Part shown: positions 1-6,588 of the stretch, piece after piece
Position numbering within the stretch: position 1 is the stretch's first letter
Layout: the number at the start of each line of letters is the position of its first letter
Source: Clostridiales bacterium
Lineage (GTDB): Bacteria; Bacillota; Clostridia; Oscillospirales; CAG-272
Direction: 5' to 3'
DNA length: 6,844 nucleotides
NCBI GenBank assembly: GCA_018370615.1
Contig: JAGZAC010000087.1
Span: 1 to 6,844 of the forward strand
Notes under the pieces: model-generated
The model's database searches: none
Seen by the model: only the letters and a program-made list of their open reading frames with translations
Told to the model about the DNA's origin: nothing
Program-made: the position numbers and the translations under genes

Positions 1-1595
1 ATGGCGTCGTCAGACAGCCGAAGCATCCGTTTGGTCAGGCCGTGACGCTTCAATTGCTTGGGAAGAAGGTGATTTTTCGCAATGGCGATCTTTTCAGGCT
101 TTGTATACGTGTATAGTTCAATGACCTCCATACGGTCCAGCAAGGGCCGGGGAATCGTATCCAAGGTGTTTGCAGTGGCGAGAAACATTACGTTGGACAG
201 ATCACAGGGCATTTCAACAAAGTGGTCCCGGAAGTTTTTGTTTTGCTCGCTGTCCAGGACTTCCAGGAGCGCGGAAGCTGGATCTCCCCGCATATCGGAG
301 CAAAGCTTATCGATTTCGTCCAGCAGCATTACCGGATTCATAGAGCCAGCCTGACACAGTGCATCGATAATCCGGCCGGGCATTGCTGCTACATAGGTTT
401 TACGGTGTCCCCGTATTTCTGCTTCGTCCCGTATTCCTCCCAGGGAGACGCGGACGAATTTCCGGTTCATGGCTCTGGCAATAGATTGGCCCAGGGAGGT
501 TTTTCCCACGCCGGGAGGGCCTACGAAGCAAATGATTTGGTGTCGGAGCTCCGGGTTCAGCTGTTTGACCGCAAGGTACTCCAAAATTCTGTTCTTGGGT
601 TTTTCCAGACCGTCGTGGTCCGCATCCAATATCTTCTTCGCATGGGCGATATCCAGCCGGTCTTTTGTCAGTTTTCCAAAGGGAATTTCAAGACAGATAT
701 CCAGATAATTGCGCAGCACTGCTGCTTCCGGACTTCCATAGGAGGTTTTTAGAAGCCGCCCTACTTCCTTATTGAGCTTCTCCTGAATTTCCTTCGGGAA
801 TCCGGAGGCCTCGATTTTACTGTAATATGCGGCGGCTTCGTCGCCGCTGTCCTCTCCCAGCTCTGCTTGAATTGCTTTCAGCTGTTCTCTGAGATAGTAC
901 TCCTTCTGGTTGTCATCAATCGCTTGGCGCACCTTCCTGTGGATGGAAAGCTCCAGAGAAAGAAGTTTCGTCTCCTCTTCCAGAATGACCGCCACAGTTT
1001 CCAGCCGGGGCAGGGGCTCAAAAATATTCAGCACGCGCTGTTTATCTTCAAATTTTACAAAAGCACTGGCGGCAATAAAGTCTGCTGCCTGTCCAGGATT
1101 TTTAATGCTGCGGGCAGAAAGAAGAATCTCACTGGATTCTGCAGGCAGAAACCCCATAAAATTCTCCAGTGCCGTAATCGCCTCCCGCAGCAACGCTTCG
1201 CTGCGAACATCAGAGGTGCCCCTTTCCAACACAACAGTTTTGGTCATTACGTCCGCATATATACAGCCGCCCCGCCCCGTAAAGGACGTAGCAATTCCGC
1301 GGCAGACGCCCTCGGCCAGCACGCGCACGATCCCATCGGGAGACTTCATGGTCTGCTTTACGCGGCATACCGTGCCCACCTCATATAAATCAGACGGGGT
1401 AGGAGAAGTGCAGTTTAAATCTCTTTGACAAAGAAGCAGCACGTACATATCTCCGTCGGTAGCAGCCTCTATGGCGCGGATAGATATTTCCCGCTCCAGC
1501 TCAAAATTCAGAGGCAGGGAAGGAAACGCCACCAATCCTCGGGTTGGAATCACCGGCAGAGTCATTTTTTCGACTTTTTCTATATATTTTGGCAT
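1..1595 (-). CDS. lon: ATP-dependent protease Lon (5' part, C-terminal protease domain beyond the window)
   Basis: Lon is a cytoplasmic homohexameric AAA+ serine protease that degrades misfolded and some regulatory proteins. I translated the complement from ATG at 1595: 531 codons stay open to the window edge with no frameshift. Residues ~10-200 form the N-terminal substrate-binding domain (begins TLPVIPTRGLVAFPSLPL), followed by a helical linker (~200-300). The AAA+ module shows Walker A GPPGVGKT at 359-366, the Lon block LGGIRDEAEIRGHRKTYV (~385-402), Walker B VMLLDE at 422-427, sensor-1 Asn476 in ATAN, and a putative arginine finger Arg488 in PLLDRMEV. Spacing matches E. coli Lon (Walker A 356-363). 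About 250 residues are missing, including the Ser-Lys catalytic dyad, so activity cannot be judged. The start is supported by GAGAGG seven bases upstream (plus-strand 1603-1608). One oddity is IPF at ~303-305, where many Lons have LPW. No CIRCE or CtsR-type heat-shock operator is seen upstream. Confidence 0.97.
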   Translation of the reverse strand, partial: MPKYIEKVEKMTLPVIPTRGLVAFPSLPLNFELEREISIRAIEAATDGDMYVLLLCQRDLNCTSPTPSDLYEVGTVCRVKQTMKSPDGIVRVLAEGVCRGIATSFTGRGGCIYADVMTKTVVLERGTSDVRSEALLREAITALENFMGFLPAESSEILLSARSIKNPGQAADFIAASAFVKFEDKQRVLNIFEPLPRLETVAVILEEETKLLSLELSIHRKVRQAIDDNQKEYYLREQLKAIQAELGEDSGDEAAAYYSKIEASGFPKEIQEKLNKEVGRLLKTSYGSPEAAVLRNYLDICLEIPFGKLTKDRLDIAHAKKILDADHDGLEKPKNRILEYLAVKQLNPELRHQIICFVGPPGVGKTSLGQSIARAMNRKFVRVSLGGIRDEAEIRGHRKTYVAAMPGRIIDALCQAGSMNPVMLLDEIDKLCSDMRGDPASALLEVLDSEQNKNFRDHFVEMPCDLSNVMFLATANTLDTIPRPLLDRMEVIELYTYTKPEKIAIAKNHLLPKQLKRHGLTKRMLRLSDDA

Positions 1596-1659
1596 AAAAA
1601 ATCCTCTCAAATCATCATAAATGTGTCCCTGCAAAAACAAAGGACAAAACATTTCATAT

Positions 1660-1688
1660 ATTGTATCATAGTATCACGCAAAAATCCA
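1660..1688 (-). promoter_or_regulatory. Putative lon promoter with extended -10
   Basis: Read on the minus strand, TGATACAAT carries a -10 hexamer TACAAT (1665 to 1660) preceded by the extended -10 TG. A weak -35, TGGATT (1688 to 1683), lies 17 bases upstream. Transcription would start near 1653 and give a leader of roughly 58 bases. The good -10 is seen in the sequence; the assignment is inferred. Confidence 0.4.
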
Positions 1689-1738
1689 GTGATATTTTGA
1701 TATTTTATAAAGAATTCAAAGGTTTGCGGTGTTTGTTC

Positions 1739-1767
1739 TTGCAAAAACATGTAGAGTTTGCTATTCT
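1739..1767 (+). promoter_or_regulatory. Putative promoter for the GNAT-rqcH unit
   Basis: TTGCAA (1739-1744) and TATTCT (1762-1767) are separated by 17 bases, matching a vegetative sigma-A layout with four and five of six consensus positions. The start site would fall near 1774, leaving a very short leader in which the ribosome-binding site AAAGGAAG (about 1775-1782) sits almost at the 5' end. Confidence 0.42.
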
Positions 1768-1790
1768 AAATATGAAAGGAAGAATAGCGA

Positions 1791-2483
1791 ATGTTAAAAT
1801 ATGAAGAACCTGCGATAGAACAAGCTGCTCTGTCAGGGGAAGCATATATTGCCATCCCTGTAGAGGTATATCAAAATGCTGCGGGCGAGGTGCAGCTTAC
1901 GACGTATGCCGCCTGTGAAGAGACGGCTAACGCCTTTTTGTCGGACTATGGAGCAGATCCTTTTCGCAGAGACGCTCTCTCATGGTTCGCCGGTCGTATA
2001 GACGCATTCATGGCGCCGTACGGTTATCGATACAGTCCGGAGGCTTCCGGGGTCATCTTGGAATATACGGCAGAAAATGATGTTTTGCAGCCGCCGAAGG
2101 TGCGAACGATCACCATAAAAAATTTAGACGAATGGCTCCAATATGAAAATAAGACGGATGCCGATCCGGATTTTGCAAGCGGCAAAAAAGGACTTGCTTT
2201 TGCGGTAGAAGAGAAGGGATATATCGTTTCCTGCGCCTGTACAAATGATGCGTTTTATGCAGATGGCGCAGTAGAGATTCATGTGGAAACGGCGCCGGAA
2301 TATCAAAATCGAGGATTTGGATACAGTTGTGTTGCGTCCTTGATTTCTTGCTTGAAAGATCAAGGATATAAGGTCTGGTATAAATGCTATGAAACCAATT
2401 TTGCATCTGCAGCAATTGCCCAAAAATGTGGGCTGCAGCTGACGGGCAAGCGTGTTTCCTTTGTGTGTTATGCGGATGCATAA
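1791..2483 (+). CDS. GNAT-family N-acetyltransferase, substrate unknown
   Basis: The product (230 aa) is a probable cytoplasmic acetyl-CoA-dependent acetyltransferase. The C-terminal half carries the GNAT core: beta strand VEIHVET (161-167), the acetyl-CoA pyrophosphate loop QNRGFG (172-177, the family Q/R-x-x-G-x-G/A signature), an amphipathic helix with SLISCLKDQGYKVWY, then N203, S206 and A210 before KCGLQLTGK, the usual placement of late GNAT residues. The wording resembles the PF12746-like GNAT subgroup; that is recalled and not searched. Residues 1-110 have no motif I recognise, apart from a possible helical substrate-side domain (ADPFRRDALSWFAGRIDAFM, 55-74). No signal peptide or membrane segment is seen. 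The ATG start has AAAGGAAG upstream. It is 42 bases ahead of rqcH on the same strand with no terminator between, so the two are probably co-transcribed. Its acceptor (antibiotic, metabolite or protein N-terminus) cannot be told from the sequence. Confidence 0.85.
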   Translation: MLKYEEPAIEQAALSGEAYIAIPVEVYQNAAGEVQLTTYAACEETANAFLSDYGADPFRRDALSWFAGRIDAFMAPYGYRYSPEASGVILEYTAENDVLQPPKVRTITIKNLDEWLQYENKTDADPDFASGKKGLAFAVEEKGYIVSCACTNDAFYADGAVEIHVETAPEYQNRGFGYSCVASLISCLKDQGYKVWYKCYETNFASAAIAQKCGLQLTGKRVSFVCYADA

Positions 2484-2525
2484 ATTTATCAAAACCTACA
2501 ACTGACAAATAAGAGGTGACGAAAT

Positions 2526-4271
2526 ATGGCTTTGGATGCAGGGATGCTTTCTTTCCTCCTGCGGGAGATCAACGAACGTCTAAGCGGAGGAAGAGTGGAA
2601 AAAATATATCAGCCGGCAAGAGATGAAATTATTTTCATGATCCGGCGGGAGGGAGAGACATCACGCCTTCTGATTAACGCGGGAAGTGCATGTCCGCGGA
2701 TTGGCATCACAGAAATCAAAAGTGAAAATCCCGCAAAAGCCCCCATGTTCTGTATGCTTTTGCGCAAGCATTTTCAGGGGGCAAGGTTTTTGTCTGTGGA
2801 GCAAATCGGCTTTGACAGAATCGCTCGGCTCCATTTTGAGGGAACAGACGAGATGGGCTTTACCAGCGAAAAGCACGTTATTGTAGAAATTATGGGGAAA
2901 TACGCCAATATTATCGTAACAGACAGTCAGGATAAAATTTTAAGTCTTTTGCGTCAGGTGGATTTTTCGCAAAGTCTCTCCCGACAGCTGTTTGTTGGGA
3001 TGCGTTACACAGTGCCCGTCCAGCAGGACCGCAGAAATCCTTTAGAAATCGATCGAGATACTTTTCAGACTCTGGCGGCAGCTTGTGCGCCCGATCGGCC
3101 GGCCCAGCGGTTTATTATGTCGACTTTTTCCGGAATTGCTCCCCTTACAGCCAGGGAAATTGCCTACCGCTGTGCGGGAGCTGTGGACGCTTCTATGGAG
3201 GCGTGCGCATCAAAGCTTGCGGACACGTTCCACAGTGTCATGGAGTGCATCCGGAATGGAGACGGCAAACCTATCCTGGCAGAAGACAAAGAGACAGGGC
3301 CTATAGAATTCAGCTTTCTACCCCTTACCCAATACGGCTCCCAGGTGCATCTTCGCGTCTGCAAAAGCTTCGGGGAATTGCTGGATCAATATTACGGTGA
3401 GAAAGGCAAAAACGAAAAGCTGCGGCAGCGCGGAGCAGATCTTTTGCGGATTGTATCTCAGGCAAGTGCCCGGATAACAAAAAAGCTCGCTCTCCAGAGG
3501 GAGGAAATGGAGCATGTAAAAGAGGGAGAAACATTTCGTCTGTGGGGAGATTTGATTACTGCGAATATTTATAAAATGCAGCGAGGCGCATCTAATGTCA
3601 CATTGGAAAACTACATGGACGGGACCATGGTGGAAATTCCGCTGGACAGCCGTCTAACGCCGGCCCAGAATGCCCAGAAATATTATAAAAAATATGCAAA
3701 ATCTAAATCTGCAGCTGTGCATTTGGTAGAGCAGCTGGAGGCGGCGCATAGAGAACAGGCATACATCCAATCTGTCCAGGATGCTCTGTCCCGGGCGGAG
3801 ACGGAAAAGGAACTGAATGAAATTCGGCAGGAGCTGTATCACAGCGGCTATGCTTCAAAAATGAAGCATTATACGGAAAAAAAGCAGAGCACCCCTTCCT
3901 ACGTTCGATTTAAAACCAGCGGAGGGTATTCCGTTTTGTGCGGCAAGAACAATGCTGCCAATGATTTTTTGACCTTTCACCACGCACAGAAGGGAGACTG
4001 GTGGTTTCATGCAAAAAATACGCCGGGTTCCCATGTGATTCTGGAATGTGCCGGCATGCCGGAGCCGCCGGCACAGGATTTTACCGAAGCTGCCGTCATC
4101 GCTGCCGTTTATTCCAAGGCGGGAGAAGGAGCGGCGGTAGAGGTGGATTATACACGGGTGGGGCAGGTAAAAAAGCCGGCGGGCGCAAAGCCCGGGTTTG
4201 TGATTTACCACACCAATTGGTCTGCGACGGTGGTGCCGGACCGAAAGCTGGTAGAATCTCTGCGTATCTGA
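2526..4271 (+). CDS. rqcH: RqcH, NFACT-family ribosome quality control factor (Rqc2 homolog, FbpA family)
   Basis: RqcH binds the 50S subunit still carrying a stalled peptidyl-tRNA and recruits tRNA-Ala to add a C-terminal poly-alanine degradation tail; older annotations call it fibronectin-binding protein. At 581 aa it is normal length. The NFACT-N domain starts at residue 4 (LDAGMLSFLLREINERLSGG) and keeps D97-R98 in GFDRIARLHF and E121-I122-M123 in VEIMGKYAN, the same positions reported as needed for tRNA binding in B. subtilis RqcH. A helix-hairpin-helix-like part follows (~170-225), then two charged helical arms compatible with the coiled-coil M domain (~290-335 and ~385-440). The NFACT-R (DUF814) domain begins near Y459 and includes GKNNAAND (473-480) and DWWFHAKNTPGSHVIL (491-506). 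It looks intact and functional. The ATG is preceded by AGAGGTGA (about 2511-2518). Gene symbol follows the B. subtilis name. Confidence 0.95.
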   Translation: MALDAGMLSFLLREINERLSGGRVEKIYQPARDEIIFMIRREGETSRLLINAGSACPRIGITEIKSENPAKAPMFCMLLRKHFQGARFLSVEQIGFDRIARLHFEGTDEMGFTSEKHVIVEIMGKYANIIVTDSQDKILSLLRQVDFSQSLSRQLFVGMRYTVPVQQDRRNPLEIDRDTFQTLAAACAPDRPAQRFIMSTFSGIAPLTAREIAYRCAGAVDASMEACASKLADTFHSVMECIRNGDGKPILAEDKETGPIEFSFLPLTQYGSQVHLRVCKSFGELLDQYYGEKGKNEKLRQRGADLLRIVSQASARITKKLALQREEMEHVKEGETFRLWGDLITANIYKMQRGASNVTLENYMDGTMVEIPLDSRLTPAQNAQKYYKKYAKSKSAAVHLVEQLEAAHREQAYIQSVQDALSRAETEKELNEIRQELYHSGYASKMKHYTEKKQSTPSYVRFKTSGGYSVLCGKNNAANDFLTFHHAQKGDWWFHAKNTPGSHVILECAGMPEPPAQDFTEAAVIAAVYSKAGEGAAVEVDYTRVGQVKKPAGAKPGFVIYHTNWSATVVPDRKLVESLRI

Positions 4272-4279
4272 ACTCGGCA

Positions 4280-4305
4280 TGGACAGGCGCTTTCTCGCAT
4301 ATACT
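4280..4305 (+). promoter_or_regulatory. Possible weak promoter before glgA
   Basis: TGGACA (4280-4285, five of six match to TTGACA) is followed by TATACT (4300-4305). The 14-base spacer is shorter than the usual 16-18, so this may be weak or coincidental. The nine bases TATACTAAC here recur exactly at the ispD promoter (5849-5857), which slightly favours a real -10. If it is not used, glgA depends on read-through from rqcH. Confidence 0.22.
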
Positions 4306-4340
4306 AACCATAGGAATTTTATATTAAGGCAGGTTAGAAT

Positions 4341-5768
4341 GTGAAAAAAATCCTGTTTGCGGCATCGGAAGCGGCGCCGTTTGCCCACACCGGCGGCCTG
4401 GGAGATGTAATGGGCGCCCTGCCGCCTGGGCTGCAGAAGGAAAAATCAGATTGGGACGTGCGTGTGGTACTTCCTCTATATCCGGGGATTCGGGAACGCT
4501 TTGCAGGCACTGTAGAGTTTACCGGAAAAACATGCGTACATCTTTCCTGGCGGAATCTGTATTGTGGAGTGTGGAAGACAGAGAAAGACGGCGTCACATA
4601 TTACTTCATTGACAACGAATATTATTTCCATCGTCCGACGCCCTATGGAGCATTTGACGACGGCGAGCGGTTTGCCTTTTTCGGCCTGGCAGTGCTGGAG
4701 CTGATGGGTGCGGTGGGATTTTTTCCCGATGTGTTGGTGGCAAACGACTGGCAGGCGGCGATGTCTGTGGTATATTTAAAGCTGCAATATCAGAAATATC
4801 CCTTTTACGAAAACATGATAACTTTGTTTGTCATCCACAACATTGCCTATCAGGGGCGGTACGGACAGTCGGTGTTTGATACGGTACTGGGCTTGCCCCG
4901 GCACTGCCGGTCTGTTTTGGACTGCGATGGTGATGTGAATTACATGAAGGCTGCTATTGCGCTGGCAGACCGTGTGGTTACGGTAAGTCCTCGCTATGCT
5001 GAAGAAATTTTAACCGATCATTTTGGACGGGGCATGCAGCATATTTTGCGCAGCTGCGCAAGTAAACTATCCGGAATTTTAAACGGAATAGATTACGCCT
5101 CTTTTGACCCCAGTACAGACAGCGCGCTTTCGGAAAACTACTGCGCAGAACATCTTTCCGGCAAGAAACACTGCAAATCCCATCTGCAGGACCTTTGTGG
5201 TGTGCCCCAGCGGGAGGTGCCGCTGATTGCTATGGTGACACGTCTTACAAAAGACAAGGGTATTGATTTGGTTCGGCGGATTCTATACGAGCTGCTGTCC
5301 CGGGAAGATGTGCAGTTTGTTCTTCTGGGAACAGGGGAGTGGGAATACGAGGCCTTCTTTCGGCGGGCGGCAGAGGATTTTCCGGATAAAACGGGAATTT
5401 TCATTGACTTCAATACGAGATTGTCCCGACAAATCTATGGGGGAGCGGATTTATTTCTGATGCCGTCCGCTACGGAGGCATGTGGCCTTGCCCAAATGAT
5501 TGCCATGCACTATGGGACGCTTCCCATCGTGCGGGAAACCGGCGGCCTTGCCGATACGGTGCAACCGTATAATCAGTACGAGAATACCGGCACTGGATTT
5601 TCTTTTTGCAATTACAACGCCCATGATATGCTGCATACCATTCAATATGCTCTGTCTGTTTATCGGGAAAAACAGGTATGGGAGGGCCTGCAGCGGCGGG
5701 CGATGGAAACAGACTTTTCCTGGGATGCTTCTGCCAGAGAATATGCGCAGCTCCTAGAAGCATTATAG
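4341..5768 (+). CDS. glgA: Glycogen/starch synthase GlgA-type glycosyltransferase (GT5), divergent
   Basis: GlgA transfers glucose from ADP-glucose to the non-reducing end of an alpha-1,4-glucan. The 475 aa match the family length (E. coli 477). The GT-B fold is visible: N-terminal domain starting KKILFAASEAAPF with the TGGLGDVMGALP donor loop (17-28), NDW (135-137), HNIAYQG (166-172), the interdomain GILNGIDY, then C-terminal VTRLTKDKG (299-307) and ETGGLADTVQPYN. Residues equivalent to E. coli D137, H161, R300, K305 and E377 are present as D136, H166, R301, K306 and E379. Three substitutions stand out: His16 replaces the Lys of KTGGL (E. coli K15), Gln138 follows DW where many have His, and PSATEACGLAQ (375-385) replaces PSRFEPCGLTQ. 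The start is GTG at 4341, supported by AAGGCAGG upstream and by the N-terminal alignment; the ATG at 4339 is out of frame. No glgC, glgD, glgB or glgP is adjacent in the window. Donor identity is inferred. Confidence 0.9.
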   Translation: MKKILFAASEAAPFAHTGGLGDVMGALPPGLQKEKSDWDVRVVLPLYPGIRERFAGTVEFTGKTCVHLSWRNLYCGVWKTEKDGVTYYFIDNEYYFHRPTPYGAFDDGERFAFFGLAVLELMGAVGFFPDVLVANDWQAAMSVVYLKLQYQKYPFYENMITLFVIHNIAYQGRYGQSVFDTVLGLPRHCRSVLDCDGDVNYMKAAIALADRVVTVSPRYAEEILTDHFGRGMQHILRSCASKLSGILNGIDYASFDPSTDSALSENYCAEHLSGKKHCKSHLQDLCGVPQREVPLIAMVTRLTKDKGIDLVRRILYELLSREDVQFVLLGTGEWEYEAFFRRAAEDFPDKTGIFIDFNTRLSRQIYGGADLFLMPSATEACGLAQMIAMHYGTLPIVRETGGLADTVQPYNQYENTGTGFSFCNYNAHDMLHTIQYALSVYREKQVWEGLQRRAMETDFSWDASAREYAQLLEAL

Positions 5769-5779
5769 GCTTTTCTCAC

Positions 5780-5820
5780 AGCATAAAATGGCGGCATTTG
5801 CCGCCATTTTATGCTATTTA
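5780..5820 (+). terminator. Rho-independent terminator after glgA
   Basis: A perfect 17-bp inverted repeat, 5780-5796 against 5799-5815, with a two-base centre TT, starts 11 bases after the glgA stop. Its GC-rich inner part GGCGGCA/TGCCGCC is followed by ATTTTATGCTATTTA, a U-rich tract on the plus strand. Because the AT-rich outer arms also pair, the inner stem with the ATTTT tail is the likely terminating element. It separates glgA from the ispD promoter 10 bases downstream. Confidence 0.85.
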
Positions 5821-5824
5821 TCTA

Positions 5825-5854
5825 TTTACATAAGAATCCAAAATGTGGTATACT
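5825..5854 (+). promoter_or_regulatory. ispD-ispF promoter (sigma-A type, extended -10)
   Basis: TTTACA (5825-5830, five of six consensus) and TATACT (5849-5854, five of six) are 18 bases apart, and TGG immediately before TATACT gives an extended -10. The start site would be near 5861, just before the ribosome-binding site. This is the best promoter in the window and lies directly after the terminator. Confidence 0.72.
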
Positions 5855-5866
5855 AACAAAGTGGGG

Positions 5867-5875
5867 AAAGGAGGG
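5867..5875 (+). promoter_or_regulatory. Strong Shine-Dalgarno fixing a TTG start for ispD
   Basis: AAAGGAGGG is close to a perfect anti-16S complement. Its GGAGG core ends nine bases before TTG at 5884. No in-frame ATG or GTG lies closer, and the conserved IspD N-terminus (SAVILAAG) begins five codons after the TTG, so the TTG is the likely start. Confidence 0.8.
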
Positions 5876-5883
5876 AATCTGTT

Positions 5884-6588
5884 TTGCATAAATTTACTTC
5901 TGCCGTAATTTTGGCCGCCGGAAACGGCGCCCGATTTGAAAGCAATATAAAAAAGCAGTATATCGCTGTGGATGGCGTGCCTGCCGTTGTGCGCTGCCTG
6001 CAGATTTTTGAAGCCTGTCCCATCATTGATGAAATTGTTTTGGTGGGAGACATGGAAGAACTTAGAGAGGTCCTTGCCCCCTATCCCTTTGAAAAGCTTG
6101 CGGCTGTTGTAGCCGGCGGAAAAACGCGCCAGGAGTCTGCTTTGTGCGGATTTGACGCCATATCCCCAAAGGCAAAGTATGTCGCCATTCATGACGCTGC
6201 CCGCTGTCTCGTAACCGGTGAAATCATAGAAAATACCATACGTGCTGCTTATCAATACCGCGCTGCTGCGGCGGCAGAAAAAACAGTGGATACGGTAAAG
6301 CAGGCAGACCGGGACGGATTTGTAAGTGATACTCTGGACCGGGAATATATATGGCTGGTGAAAACGCCGCAGGTGTTCCACTGTGATGTTTACCGGGTGG
6401 CAGCGTACATGGCAAAAAAGGAAAAGGCTGTCGCAACAGACGACAGCATGCTATGTGAACGCTTGGGATTTCGGGTAAAATTGGTGGAATGCGGACCGGA
6501 AAATATGAAGCTGACCCGTCCCGAGGATCTGCAAAGAGCAGATGCTATTTTGAAAATGCGTAAACGCAAAGAGGAAACGAATGTATGA
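5884..6588 (+). CDS. ispD: 2-C-methyl-D-erythritol 4-phosphate cytidylyltransferase IspD
   Basis: IspD couples MEP with CTP to make CDP-methylerythritol, the third step of the non-mevalonate isoprenoid pathway, in the cytoplasm. At 234 aa it is full length. The nucleotidyltransferase loop AVILAAGNGARF (7-18) with Arg17 and Lys24 (in KKQY) corresponds to E. coli R20 and K27. GGKTRQESAL matches the family GG-x-x-RQ-S block. Asp104 in AIHDAAR corresponds to E. coli D106, Arg153 in LDREYIW to R157, TPQVF is at 161-165, and Lys209 in NMKLTRPEDL to K213. Cys108 replaces the Pro usually following HDAAR/HDGAR, a mild change. The distinction from the related ribitol-5-phosphate cytidylyltransferases rests on the downstream ispF and on motif wording, so IspD is strongly favoured. 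It starts with TTG (see the ribosome-binding site entry) and its stop overlaps the ispF start. Confidence 0.94.
   Translation: MHKFTSAVILAAGNGARFESNIKKQYIAVDGVPAVVRCLQIFEACPIIDEIVLVGDMEELREVLAPYPFEKLAAVVAGGKTRQESALCGFDAISPKAKYVAIHDAARCLVTGEIIENTIRAAYQYRAAAAAEKTVDTVKQADRDGFVSDTLDREYIWLVKTPQVFHCDVYRVAAYMAKKEKAVATDDSMLCERLGFRVKLVECGPENMKLTRPEDLQRADAILKMRKRKEETNV

Noticed and set aside
222..752. 176-codon open frame on the plus strand antisense to lon
   Set aside because: It overlaps the unbroken, motif-rich Lon frame on the other strand, and its translation has no recognisable domain.
867..1428. Two overlapping plus-strand open frames of about 172 codons antisense to lon
   Set aside because: Both are shadows of the Lon N-terminal domain; the sequences are Ser/Arg-rich, low in motif content and lack convincing ribosome-binding sites.
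1596..1790. Riboswitch, small RNA, CIRCE or CtsR site in the divergent region
   Set aside because: No conserved aptamer-like stems and no CIRCE inverted repeat or CtsR heptamers were found by eye; only promoter-like hexamers and short repeats are present.
3083..3400. Alternative plus-strand frames inside rqcH suggesting a frameshift
   Set aside because: The RqcH frame is continuous through the region and the conserved domains before and after are in the same frame.
4339..4341. ATG two bases before the glgA GTG as a possible start
   Set aside because: It is out of frame with GlgA, and the GTG frame gives the expected family N-terminus at once.
3855..4388. 177-codon minus-strand open frame over the end of rqcH and start of glgA
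   Set aside because: It spans two real genes and their gap, with no family motif; the plus-strand proteins explain the DNA.
5818..6381. 187-codon minus-strand open frame antisense to ispD
   Set aside because: It covers the ispD promoter, ribosome-binding site and conserved coding region; no domain is visible.
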